From Phaeosaccion multiseriatum (taxonomy: Eukaryota; Ochrophyta, other classes), in assembly GCA_965112735.1 (NCBI GenBank), contig OZ218957.1, forward strand, positions 930,001 to 994,000: a stretch of 64,000 nt of DNA, given 5' to 3'. The notes beneath the pieces are model-generated. The model saw only the letters and a program-made list of their open reading frames with translations, was not told the origin of the DNA and ran no database searches. Both the position numbers and the translations under genes were made by a program. Shown piece by piece: positions 48,501 to 61,400 of this stretch (position 1 is its first letter; each line of letters opens with the position of its first letter).

Positions 48501-49918
48501 GACTGACGATTCCACCGTTCCATCCACCACCGCCGCCGTCAGGCGGAACGCGCGCTGTATACGAGCCCCACACTGCTCGCAGGGAGCATGGACACAGGGA
48601 CGCGGTACATTATCGGCAGCACAGAGCCAATGGCGCGCAAGAAGTTTGAGAACTTTTGCGAGTACATGTGTCTCTATCCGGAGTTCAAGTATGTGTTTAT
48701 TGGGGACAATGGCCAGGGCGATGTGAGGGCGGCGGAGATGATGATCGAGGCGTATCCCAGGTGAGTGGTGTGAGAGAGGAGGGGAGAGGGGAAAGGGCAA
48801 GGTGAAGGTTTAGGATGGACAGAGCGGCGACGAGAGAGTTGAGAGAGACTAAAGACGCACCGACAGTTACAGCACATAAAGGAAGGAGGCCGAAATTGTG
48901 AATGCGTGCATGCCTTTCCGCCGTTGCGCTCACGCTCGCTTCGCTCTGCTCGTGTTATGTGCCCCCGTCCCGACGCACGGCTCGCCTCAACTCCTTTGTT
49001 GTATCGCCAACTGCTGTATTGCTGTATCACCAACCTGCAGTGCCTTTGACGGAGTGTACATGCACCAAGTACTCCCTCTTGAAGAAACGTACGGCTTCAA
49101 GGGCCCGGAGACGCTGCAGAGGTGGAGAGAGCTCGGCATTGTGTTTGTCAAGAACTACGTTGATGCAGCGGTGCACGCTTACGGGAGGACTGCCACCAAG
49201 CAGGCGCTCATCCGGGCGTCGGGGCTGCGCAGGATCTGTCGACAGGTGGTGACGGACTTTGAGCAGATCGCCTGGACAGACCTGAGGCACGCGGACGAGC
49301 AACGCCAGGAGCTCAATGCCAGCCTACTCAAGGCCAGGCAGGCCCTAGTCAGGAGCGGAGAGGGCAAGGAAGGGGAGGGGGACTCGGGGGATGGGGGCAA
49401 TTTGGGTATCGAGCTGATTCGGGCCAAGTGCTTCTTCGTCCCGGGCACGGAGGTGCAGGTGGGCGTGTTTGGAGTGGGCGTGGTGACGGCTTTCCGAGAG
49501 GAGGACGGCATGTACGAAGTAGCACTGGGTGGGAGCGCTCCGTGCGACGGCAGTGAGGACAGCCCTGCAGCTCCTCCTGGAGGGGGTAGTGGGACTTCTG
49601 TTGCTGCTTCTCCTTCTCATCGGAAGAGGTTTGCCCTAAGTCGTTCTCCATCGCCATTGATTGTATCGCATGCGTCGTCAATGGGTGGCTCTGATCGGCC
49701 GCCCTCGCCTCTGAGCCTGCGAAAGGGGTCACCGACCAGCGAGAGTCGCTCGCGAACGCCCTCTCCTCGCAGCGCTGCGCTGGCCTCGGCGGCAAGTGCT
49801 GGCATTGCGTCGGCTACCGCTGCCCAGACTGAGTCAAAGAGGAGTGGTCTGGCTGCTCCGAGTCCCCTAGAGACGCTAGAGACCCCAGAGACCACAACGG
49901 AGGCCGAGGTTTGCGCGG

Positions 49919-49950
<32 letters not shown>

Positions 49951-51989
49951 GAGCAATTGATGATGCAGCCGCAGGAGGGGATCTCTTCTCCTCTCGGCCC
50001 TTTGACAAGTCCTGTGCGAGAGATTCTCCATGGGGAAGGCCTCTTTGGTAACACCAGCCCGCGGGGTGGGGATGAGGGAGAAGTGGTCACATCGAAAGGG
50101 TCTGATTGCGCTGGCGAGGCCGAGGGAGAGAGGAAGGGAGAGGGAGCGGGAGAGAGAGGGGAGGGGAGAGAGGGGGACGCGCCGCACACCATTACGTACG
50201 CTGCCGGGGCCGCGGCGAGCGTGGCGGCGATGGTGACCGCGTCCACACCGCCTTCCACTGCCATCGCGGCGTCAGCACCGCCTCCTTCTCCAGGTGTGGC
50301 TGGGGCCGGGGCTGGGGCAAGGGCAAAGGCAGGGGCAGGGGCTCCTGTTGCTGTTGCTGTTGCTGTTGCACCCGCGAACGCCAACGCCGTGGCGAGCCCG
50401 CCCCCCCTTGCCATGGAGAACTTGAGGCGGAACAGTGCGAGGGTTCGGAGGGCCAAGAGAGTAAGCGGCATGACGGCCTACGTGCAGCTGTCCTCTCTCT
50501 GTGCGGCGCCCCCCTCCAGCAAGCCCAAGCCGAGCAAGCGCGGAGTGTCCACCCCCTCGAGTTTTTTCTCCTTCCTGCCTGGCGGAGGAGGGAGGGAGGA
50601 GGTTTCCTTCCGTCCCTTGGCGGCAGGCACTTTGGCGGTGTGCGCACTGGGGCCTGTGTCAGTCCGGGCCTTTCGCGCAGAGGACTGCATATACGAAGTG
50701 GAAATGCAGGACTGGAAACTCGCCACGGGGGCCTCCCCACTGGCGTACATTCACGCCAGCGGCCTGCGAGGGGCGGACTCACCCAGCGTCAAGGGGATGG
50801 ACGCGGGACGGACGAGCTTCTTCAGAAAGATGGGAAATTTGATGTTGTGAGTATGGGCTCGAGTAGCTACAGCCTCGGGGCTGTGGCAGGAGAGGAGGAC
50901 CAGGCTGGTGCTGGCCAAGGTGGGGGGGGCGATGAGGATGAGGGGAGTAGTGGCCCAGGAGGCAAGGTGTTACCGCTGAAGCTTGAGGATGGGGCGCTTG
51001 TAGACACCACATGGGGCAAGGCGGAGGTGGTGCAGTCCAGGCTAGGTGCTGTGAGTGCTTCAGTTGGTGGTACAGCAGGCGCGGCGGCAGTCGAGGAAGG
51101 GGTGGCGGAGGAGGTGTATAAAGTGAAACTGTTGGACTGGGAGCTGGCCAATGGTGAGTGTGCTATGGCCTTCCTCAGCGGGAGCAGCCTGTACGAGCAA
51201 GGAGGAGGAGGACGAGGAGGTGGAGCGGCGGGCAAGCTCGCTCAGCGGGGAAGGACACTGAGCGAAGAGCCTTCTGCGGCAATGAGTGCGGCCGACGGAG
51301 AGAAGGGTTCGAACTCGAGAAGATCCATGCTGGACTTTTTGTGGGGAAGGAGGGACGGGTGGGGAAGGAGGGACAGCAAGAGCGCGGGGGGCGGCAAGGA
51401 GGGGGACGACGCTGATGGTGACGCCGCCGTGTCCCGCTCTTCAGCGTCGGCAACGGGGGCAGAGGGAGGAGAGGGAAAGTCTCATCATCATGCTCCTGCC
51501 GTGGTGCGAGGCTCCCTGCTGGACACACGCATGGGCTTGGCGGTGGTGACGGGCTGCCGGCGGGTGGACGACAGCGGTGGGGGGGAGGAGGGGGAGAGTG
51601 AGGCTCATCTGTACGAGGTGGAGTTGCTGTCCTGGCGACTAGCGGCAAGGGGGGAGATGCCTGCAGAAGGAGGGGGAGGAGAAGGAGGAGGAGAGGGAGG
51701 AGGAGGAGGAGGAGGAGGAGGAGGAGGAGGAGGAGGAGGAGGAGGAGGAGGAGGAGGGGAAGGAGGAGGAAGGGCAAGGCGGGGCGACGGAGCTTGCCCC
51801 TGCTGCCCTTGTGCAAAAGCAACGCTCAACGGCAACTTGGTGGAGCGGGTGGTGGCTGAACCGGGACAGAAGGTGTTCACCCCCTACGGGGCGGGCAAGC
51901 TGGTGAAGGTGCGGGCCGATGGGTTTGCGGTGGTGACGAGTGTAGAGCCACGCTTCACGATTGTGCTGCCCCCGGCTCAGCTGAGATAA
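45575..51989 (+). CDS. Membrane-anchored APP1-like phosphatidate phosphatase with tandem SH3/Tudor-like repeats
   Basis: Exons 45575-45751, 46020-46958, 47181-47453, 48014-48265, 48543-48760 and from 49041 onward are in frame with GT-AG introns. Residues 1-60 and 60-110 carry hydrophobic segments (MLLVLIGLLIIFFGLVALAH, VVTLLAFTFSTCLFFI). A Ser/Pro-rich linker and a helical region (EETVGLIHGLLARLDKTFI) precede the HAD-like APP1 core. That core has the catalytic DVDDT at about 467-471, NLVLLSARP, and KYVFIGDNGQGDV. APP1-type enzymes dephosphorylate phosphatidate to diacylglycerol. Downstream come about five related units (EVQVGVFGVGVVTAFREEDG with YEVAL; YEVEMQDWKLATG; YKVKLLDWELANG; YEVELLSWRLAARG; FTPYGAGKLVKVRADG). 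The frame stops at 50850 but clearly continues from about 50875 to 51989. A very short intron (GTGAGT to TACAG, 26 nt), a roughly 100-nt intron or a frameshift near 50848 must join them. Confidence 0.82.
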
Positions 51990-52188
51990 AGCACCACTGT
52001 TTCTCTTCAGTAGTACAGTAGATATTACTAGTAGAAAAGAAGTGGAAATGTGTGTAAATAAGCAATATATATACATAATCGTAAGCCATCGAGGAGCGCT
52101 GCACTTTGACCCACCTAAGACGACGGGAGGGGGGCACCAGGATGAATACAAACTCAAACTTACACTTTCCTGAAAAGCTTACCACCCC
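51990..52188. other. Convergent intergenic gap
   Basis: The 199 bp lie between the stop codons of the APP1-like gene and VPS50. It is AT-richer than its surroundings (AGCAATATATATACATAATC near 52061) and presumably holds both 3' ends. Confidence 0.45.
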
Positions 52189-55100
52189 TCACAGCTCTTG
52201 TCTCTCCTTCTCATCTATGCTCTTCCTTTTCTTCCCCTCCTCCTCCTCCTCCTCCTCCTCCTCCTCCTCTCCCTCTCCCTCTGCCTCTTCCGCCTCCACC
52301 TCCTTCTGCTCCTCCCCCCCATCCCTTCGTTCTCTTGCCTCCTCCTGCTGCCCGTCCTTCACTCCCACTCCCTCCTGCTCCTGCTCCCCACTCTGACTTG
52401 CCGTCTCCCTGTCAGTGCCGCCTTGTCCATCATCTCCGTCGATATCCCCCGCAGCTCGTACATCTCCCTCAACATCCCCAGCAGCACCACCGGCCGCAGC
52501 AGTAGCATCAGCACCATCACCCCCAGTTGGTGATACAGCAGCACCAACAACTTCCTCCTCAACAGACGCGACAGTCACCTCATCCTTTACAGCAGCTGGA
52601 GTCGGAGTCGAAGGACCGGAAGAAGGACCCGAAGGTCCCGAAGCCGATGCGCGCTTCTGCTGGAACTTCTCGAAGCGGCCCTTGAACTGAGTCATGCTGG
52701 GCATAGACATCTTCGGAAGATTCATGCCATCCATATTCAGAGAGGGCATTTTGACCCCATCCATGCGGGCAGCGAGCGCCTCCAGCCGACTCTCGCCGTT
52801 GCTGGGGGACGAAGACGAGACTCCTCCTCCTCCTCCTCCCCCTCCTCCTCCTCCTCCTGCTACTGCTCCTGCTCCTCCCCCTCCTCCTTCTCTTCCTCCC
52901 CCGGGCGAGGGCCCAGCCGGTGGATCCGAGGGAGAGGTGAGGGACGAGGAAACACCCGAGATCAGCGATCGCAGCCCACCCGGAGACGAAGCCCCCCCTC
53001 CTGCCACTGTATGTGCTGCCTGTGAAGCATGTGCCGGGCCGTCTGTTGAGCCATCCATCGCCGTCTGCACCCCGTCCCCTTCTGCTGCAGACACTACTGA
53101 CGATCCTCCTTCTCCTCCTCCTCCTCCTCCTCCTCCTCCTCCTGTATCACCAACTGCTGCTGCTGCATCACTAACTGCTGCTCCTGCGCGCTCCGAGGGA
53201 GATGGTGCAGCTGCTGCCGCTGTTCCTACCGCTGCTGCCGCCACCGCTGCTGCTGCTGCTGCTGCTCCATGTGCTGTGGCCCCTGACGCCCTCCCGCCAG
53301 AACTGCCGTCGAGGTATGCCTTGATCTTGAGGAAAGAGGAGCCCTCGGACGCGGCTGCACAGAACAAGGCACAGACCAAGGCACAGACCAAGTCACGGAG
53401 CAAGGCACGGAACAAGGCACGGAACAACGCACGGAACAACGCACGGAACAAGTCAGATACGAAAGGCAAGACAAAATCACATGTGTAGAGCGTGGAGCGG
53501 GCGGAGAGATACCCAGAAACAGAAACCAGCTTCCCCCCGCTAAATTGAACGAGGGAGCAAAGAGGGCTCGGAAAGAACCGTCTATTCCACCCACTCACTC
53601 ACTCACTCACTCACTCACTCACTCACTCACTCACTCACTCACTCACTCACTAGCTTACTACCTCACTTACTCACTCTCATTCATTCACTCGGTCACTCAC
53701 TAGCTTACTCACTCACTCATTCATTCATTCACTCGGTCACTCACTAGCTTACTCACTCACTCATTCATTCATTCATTCACTCGGTCACTCACTAGCTTAC
53801 TCACTTACTCACTCACTCATTCACTCACTCGGTCACTCACTAGCTTACTCACTCACCAAATTATTCGGTCACTCACTAGCTTACTCACTCACTCAATTAT
53901 TCGGTCACTCACTAGCTTACTCACTCACTCATTCATTCATTCACTCGGTCACTCACTAGCTTACGCACTCACTAAATTATTCGGTCACTCACTAAGCTTA
54001 CTCACTCACTCATTCATTCATTCACTCGGTCACTCACCTTCGGAAACTCGAGCCCCGAGGTGAAAATTGTACGAACCGCTGCGGTCCCTGGAGGAGGAGG
54101 TGGAGGAGGAGGAGAGGGGGGCCGGGCTCTTATCTCTCATCCTCGCCCCCAGAGACAGAGGCGAGGGCGATGGCACCGGCCCATCCGCAGTGCGTGGGTA
54201 TAACTTCTCCACCTTTGCCAGCGCTTCCTTCACCTTGCTCGCCCGAATCTTTTTCGGCCAAGTGGAGGACGTGCAGTGCACCAACGTGTGTAGTTGATGT
54301 TTGTGATAGCGTCGCCAGTGGGCCTCCAGCCAATCCAGGAAGTCTTCTTCCCCGCAGTAAAAGGCGTTGATGTAATCCGTCACCATGTTCATATCCGCTT
54401 CTGCCATCACCTCCCCTCCTCCTCCTCCCCCTCCTCCTCCCCCTCCCCCTCCTCCTCCTAACTCACTGAGCTCTCCCGCCAGCTTCCTTAGATCCATCAA
54501 CATGAGTGCTCTCCCCTCCATGGAGCATGGCTTCACCCTCCCGAACCCTTCCACCATACCCTCGAACAGAGCCTGTTGCACCTCCCGCCACACCACCTCG
54601 CGTGCGCTCGTCGGCACCGCTGTCAGCATGGACATCGCCCAGGGGTTGTCCTCACTCATACCACCACCACCTCCATCCTCATCTCCTCCTCCTCCTCCTC
54701 CTCTACGAATAGAGGAAGAAGCAAAGAGCACTTCGTGGAGATGCCGGCACCGCTCTGCCGCCTCGGTCACGTAGGGATTGACGTCATTCTCAAACGCCTT
54801 AAGGTCCCATCCACGCTTGGAAACCGCCTTGACGAGACGGTCGCGCCTCGCTGCCAACGCCGCGGAGCAGCGGTACATGAAGGTGCGCATCTGCTGCACC
54901 ACCACCTCTACCTCCGCAAGGTATCTGTGAGGAGGAGGGACAGAGGGTGGGAGGGAGGGAGGGAGGGAGGGAGGGAGGGGATGGGGGGAGGGAGAGAGGG
55001 GGGAGGGGTTGCCACGGATGGTGGGACAGTGGAGCGGGCGGTAAGTAACCGGGTGAGTCATCAGCCTGCTCAGAGTAAGGCTCGGTATGTGCCCCCCAGC

Positions 55101-55542
55101 CCCACGCCCTCCGTCCACTGCCATCCTTGCCTCTCCTCCCTCCCTCCCCCTCCATCCACTCTACCCTCCCCCCCACACACACTCTCACCTGCTGCACTCC
55201 TCCTGCTCCTCCTCGGAGGCGAGCAAGTGTGAGGCCTTGACCCTCCTTGTGGCGGCTTGGAGGGCCTGAAGGACAAAGAAGCAGCTCTCTATGGCCACGC
55301 TGCGCTCGCCAAGACCGTACAGGTTGGCCTCGCCACTGTGTGTGGGCATGGCAGTGGATGGGAAGGAGGCAGTGGAGGGAGGGAAGGAGGGGAGGGAGGG
55401 ATGGATGGCAGTGGATGGTAGTGGTGTAAGGCGATTGATTGGGGCAAGGATGGTGGGGAGACAAGCGTACCGCCCGAGGACGCAAAGAAACAAGAGATGG
55501 AGACAGGGAGAGGAAGACGGAGAGACAGAGAGACAGACACAC

Positions 55543-55575
<33 letters not shown>

Positions 55576-58441
55576 GAGAAAGAGCGGCGCTCGATAACTA
55601 ACGAAACACAGCCTGGGCCAAGCTTTGGGCCCAAGTTTTGGGCGGAGCCTTCCGTGTCCTTTCCCTCTCTCCCCTTCCGTGCCGTACCCCTCCTCTCTTG
55701 TCTCGCGCTGCCTCACCTTCCTTGCTGAGGGCACACCGCCGCTGGCACCGCCACGAAGGGCTGCGGAAAGGGGCCGTTTGCAGCACCACCACCAGCAGTG
55801 GGTAGAACAGTTGGTAGTACAGGAGTAGTTGGTGGTACAGCAGAAGAAGCAGCAGAGGCAGCACTCCCGCTGCTGCTTACCCGTCCGCGCCCCTCCACCT
55901 CGCCCGCTGGTCCCGCTGAAAGAGGTCCCCGCGGGGGGGGTGCGGAGGGAGAGTTTATGCAGGGAGGAGAGTCGCCGCCACCGCCGCCTCCCCCTCCTCC
56001 TCCCCCTCCCTGTTGCTCTGAAGGTGCGGCAGTTGGGTCTCCGTCAGACACGTTGCTTCCTTGTCGGCTGTTCTGCGACTGTTGTTGGTGCTGCTGCTGC
56101 TGCACAACACTTCCCTTTGGGCTGAGAGTATCGGGGGCACTGCTTCTTCTCTCTGCTCGACGCGCGCCAGCTATGGGCACCGCAAACAAGGGAGGAGAGG
56201 GCAAAGGGGGGGGGGGGGAGGGGAGAGGGGGAGGCGGGCAATTCAATAGACCCAAAGCATTAGGGGACGCTAGTACGTCGTGCGTAGGGGGGGTCCTCTC
56301 TCTCTCTCTCTCTCTCCCTCCGCTGTCTCACCGCCCTTTCGTGCCATCGCTCGTACCTGCTCCGTCGTCACCATTCTCACGATCCGCAGAAGAGGAGGGC
56401 GGGGCAGGAGGGGCGGCAGCAGAAGCGGCAGGGACAGGAATGGCCACAGAAGACGGCCCGTTGAAGAAGCGCAAATTGGGCGGAGAGGGCAGCTGCAGCC
56501 TACCGAGGCGGTGTTGGTGATCCACAGAAGAGGCCCTTCCCCTGTGCTTCCCCCCCTTGCCAGCTCTGCCCCTGTCCCCCCCCACCCCTGTGAGGCGCTG
56601 CATAGCCCCCGTCATAAAGGCTCTGAGGGCCTGAAGGTCTTGTTCTTCGCAGGGGAGGGGGCGGAGGGAAGCGTCTCCAGCGCCATAGAGAGCGGCGATG
56701 CGCTCTTTGGGAGTGAAGAGCGAGAACACGCTGAAGGGAGGAAGGGAGGAAGGAAGGAAGGAAGGAAGGAAGGAAGGAAGGAAGGAAGGAAGGAAGGAAG
56801 GAAGGGAGGAAGGAAGGGAGGAAGGAAGGAAGGAGGAAGGAGAGAAGGGACGAACGTATCGTTTGTTTCTTAATGTTATTGCGGAACGGGTGAGAGAGAT
56901 TGACGGTGGGGGGCAGGGGGGGGGGGCAGAAGTAACGCACACACACACACACACACACACATCCCTCCGCCCCCCCCCCTCCTCTTACCTGTACAAGTAA
57001 AAGTCGACGAGCCACCGCACCCCCGCGAAGGCCTCTCCCGCCACAGAGCGCAGCAGGTTCATCATCTTAGGGCAGGGGGGGTAGAGGGGAGAGGGACGGG
57101 GGGGGGCGGAGAGAGACAGCCACAAGGGTCCACAAGGGAGGGCTATGAGGGGAAGGGCGGAGAAAGACAGCCACAAGGGAGGGCTATGAAGACAGCCACA
57201 AGGGTCCACAAGGGAGGGCTATGAGGGGAAGGGCGGAGAAAGACAGCCACAAGGGAGGGCTATGAAGACAGCCACAAGGGTCCACAAGGGAGGGCTATGA
57301 GGGGAAGGGCGGAGAAAGACAGCCACAAGGGAGGGCTATGAAGACAGCCACAAGGGTCCACAAGGGAGGGCTATGAGGGGAAGGGCGGAGAAAGACAGCC
57401 ACAAGGGAGGGCTATGAAGACAGCCACAAGGGTCCACAAGGGAGGGCTATGAGGGGAAGGGCGGAGAAAGACAGCCACAAGGGAGGGCTATGAAGACAGC
57501 CACAAGGGTCCACAAGGGAGGGCTATGAGGGGAAGGCGACGCCAGGGTCAGGCTCCGCTGCCCACACTAACCACACTGACTGTACACTGACTGGGCTGGG
57601 CGGTTCCTCACACTACACCCCTCCCCCTCCTCCTCCTCCTCCTCCACCTCCTCCTCCTCCTCCTCCCCCTCTTCCTCCTCCCCCTCCTCCTCCTCCTCCA
57701 GCCTCCTTCTTCTTCTTCTTCTTCTCCCCCCCTTCCTCCTCCTCCCCCTCCCCCTCCTCCTCCACCTCCTCCTCCCCCTCTTCCTCCTCCTCCTCCTCCC
57801 CCTCTTCCTCCTCCTCCTCCTCCTCCTCCTTCTCACCCTCTTCCTCCTCCTCGTCCTCCTCCTTCCCATCTCGGCTCCATCCATACACCCCTTGCTCTTC
57901 CCTCCTGTCCCTCGGGGATGAACCAAGGCGCTTGGTTCTGACACTTATATCAATCCCAAGGCCCTTTATCCTGACACTCATGACCACACGGGTGGGTCCT
58001 GACACTCCGTACCTGCAGATAGTGCCCCATATAGCGTGTAACGGCATTGAGAGAGGCTTGGGTCACCACCCAGCTCGAGCCGAACGTCTGCTCCTCCAAC
58101 ACACGGCCTGCACCCTGGGGTGTGACAGGGCAGTAGAGCAGTATAGGTGGTATGATATATGATACAGCGGTTGGTGATACGATGCAGCAGTTTTGGTGTT
58201 AGCACATAGCACATAGCTTTCCTATAGCCTGCCTGTATCCTGCTTAGAGGTACGCACCTTCTGCAGGCTTTGATCTCCCCTCCACGCGGCCTCCTCTGCC
58301 TCTTCCTCTCCAGGGGGGCGGAGAATGGCAGCATCGGCCTCTGTTGTTGCCACTGCCACTGCTGCTGCTGCTGCTGAATCCTCCTCCTGCTCCACAGCCA
58401 GCGAGCGACACACAAGAGGAGAGGGGAATAGACAACAAGGA

Positions 58442-58490
<49 letters not shown>

Positions 58491-61400
58491 GAAGAGATAG
58501 AGAAGAGAGAGAGAGAGAGAAGAGAGACACAGAAGAAAGAGGGGGGCGGAGGGGGGTAGAGACCAGATACGAGAACACGAAAGACACAGGGCGAGAACGG
58601 GCAGCGAAGAGGCGGTGAGGGGTGCTGTATCACCAACTGCTACCCTGCTACCTCAGTACCTCCGGCTCTGCCCATTCACAGCGAAGCGAACCAGCCTAGC
58701 TAAGCCAGCCCCCCCTCCCCTCCCCCCTCCTAGGCCGTTGACAGCTCTCCCCTCACCTTGCTCGCCTCCTCCTCTCCCTCCTCTCCATCCTTCTCTGTAG
58801 AGGCTTGCACGAAGGGGTTCCCTCTTAAGTTCCACTCTACTAAGAGCAAAGGCCGCTGAGCCAGGGCCTGGGCCTGCCCTCTCCCACTCCCACTCCCCGC
58901 TGGAGCACTCTCCGCACCACTCTCCCCACTCTCCCCGTTGTCTCCATTACCACCATTGAGGGCTGCCTTCTCCCCAGCCTCTTGCCCAGCCTCTTGCCCT
59001 GTGCCTGTGTCCTCCCCAGTGACGTCCCCTCCAGTGCCATTGAGGGCCGCTGCAGATGAGTAGCCCGACGAGGACGTGTTGGAGGCCTGGAGGAGTTTGA
59101 GCAGTGGGCGGTAGGAGGCAATGACTCCGTTCTCCAGGCGGTGCGAGGAGCAGAAGCGCCGCGCGTTGAGGTCGATCAGCCCACCCACTCCTGCAGGGAG
59201 GTATGTGGGGGATGATCAGGTAGGCATATGGGCAGGTAGGCATATGGGCAGGCAGGCAGGCACGCAAGGAGGGGAAGGAAAAGGTCTCTCCACTATCTGT
59301 CCTCTCATGGACGGACGGACCGACCTGTTGGTAGCTCCACGGGTACCCTTTGCCACAGCTCTCGCTCGAACATCTGGTGCATCACAGCTGTGTAGCAGCA
59401 GCAGCAGCAGCAGCAGCAGAAGTTGGTGATACAGAGAGCGGCGGGAGGTCGGGGGGGGAAGGATCACGAAGGGGCGGGGACAGGATGGGGAAGCGCAGTA
59501 GAGAGAGAAACATGCATGGAGGAGGGGAGAAAGAGAGAAGAGGGAGAGAGCGCGAAGGAGAGAGGGAGAGAGGAAGAGAGAGAGGTTAGGTAGTGATATC
59601 GGAAAACAATGACGCGCGAAAAGTAGAATCCATCTCATCTCTTCCTCCCTCAGACTTCTCCTCCTTCCCCCCCCGCCCCATCCCTCCCTCCCTTTCTCCC
59701 TCCGTCCGTCCTTCCGTCCGTCCGTCCCTCCCTCCCTCCCTCCCTCCTCACCGGCACTCTCTTCGTGCGCTCCTTTGAGAAAGTGTGCACTCTTTCCCCT
59801 GAGGCAGGCACGCAGGGCCAAACTCTCCCCGCCGGAGAACTCCTCTCCGAGAGCAATGAGCATCTAAGGAGCAGCAGCAGTTGGTGATACAGCAGGAGTA
59901 GCAGCAGTTAGTGATACAACAGCTTGTGATACGGCAGTAGCAGGAGGAGGAGCAGCAACAGCAGCAGCAGTTGGTAATACAGCAACAGCAGCAGCAGTTG
60001 GTGACACATCAGGAGCGGAGGCTCTCTCTCTGCAAACACCGAAGGGGGGAGGGGAAGCAGCCAAGCCCCTTGTTAATGTATCACCAACTGCAGTAGCTGT
60101 GAGTGTATCACCAATTGCGGTGGCAGTGACTGACCTCCATGGTGACCAGGGCGCTGGCGAAGTCGTCAAGCTTCAGAGCGTTTCCCTCCACGCCTGGGGG
60201 AGGGGGGGGGAGAGGGGAGAGGGGAGAGGGGAGGGAGTTGAGGGAAGCAACCAATGTAAGAGGGGCGAAACAGCAACGCCATTACAGAACGGGAAGAAAG
60301 GTACTCTCCTCCCCTCATATACCCTCCTACCCTCCCATACCCTCTCCCGTCTCCTCCCGCCCTTCCTCCCTCCTTCCCTCCCTCCCCTCCTCCCTCCCGC
60401 CCTCCTTCCTACCTGAAGCCGTGAGTAGGGCCGTCATCCGCTGCTCGATGGCACGCCACAGCACAGCGCGCTGCCTCTGTAGGCACGTGTGCAGCAGTCT
60501 CAACTGCTCTGCTTGCAGTTGCTCCTCTTCTCCTCTTTCTCCTTCTCCCCCACCCGCTTCTCCTCGTCCCTCCTCCTCCATCCCTTCTTCTCCTTCTTTT
60601 TCGCCCCCGCCTCTTCCTTCTCCGCTTCCTCCACCGGTGTCTCCGCCTCCTGTATCTCCATCCGCTGCCGCTGCAGATGGCTCCTTATCCAGTGAGTCTC
60701 CCTCTCCACTGAAAATACCACATCTGCGAAATTGAAGAAAGCGATATACACACATTCAAACATACATACATTACCGAGGGAGGAGCAGAACGAGCAACTG
60801 GTAGACATAGATACACACACGTATCCACACACCCTTCCTCCCCCCCACCCTCTCCCTCCTTCCCCTCCTCCCCTCCCCCTCTACTCACCTATGCAGCCAA
60901 TCCTCATCGTCGTTCCGCTCATCGAATGGACTCCTATGCCACTGCGTAAAGAGATAGTGCGAGTGCATCAATTCGGCCACACCCCAACAGCACCGCAACA
61001 GCGTGGGGAGCAGCTCGGAGGCCGGTAAATCGTCATAGAGCTCTTCCAGAGGCACCCCGGACAGGTCGAGTAAGTCCAGAGTCGATAGCCGTCCACTCAC
61101 GCCCAGTCCGCTGAGCGTCCCCCCCCCCCCCGCTCATCCTCCCGCTCATCCGTCTGCTGCTCACACTGGCCACCAGACGGGGAACAGGGCTAGAGCTGTT
61201 GTGATCCGGCGGCGGAGGGAGGAGGGAGCCGTCTCCTCCTCCTTCTGCCGCCGCCGCCACCGCCGCCGCCGCTGCTGCTGCTGCTGGTGGTGCTGTTGGT
61301 TCTCCCTCCTCTGCTGCAGCGCCCTCGCTAAGGTCGAGTTGGCTCAGCACGGAGGAGAAGCTCGAGCGGCTGAATTGGCCTGACCAGTGCTTGCCTATGC

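Noticed and set aside
49617-50471. Minus-strand Ala/Pro/Ser-rich frame opposite the APP1-like gene
   Set aside because: Antisense shadow of a GC-rich low-complexity coding exon; the plus strand has the family motifs.
53226-53598. Arg-Ala-Leu-Phe repeat leader upstream of the VPS50 last exon as a separate protein start
   Set aside because: The repeats (RALFRALFRALF) are intronic low-complexity sequence; the frame joins VPS50 through the acceptor at 53355.
57110-57533. CRISPR-like array
   Set aside because: It is a pure tandem minisatellite with no unique spacers, in a eukaryotic intron.
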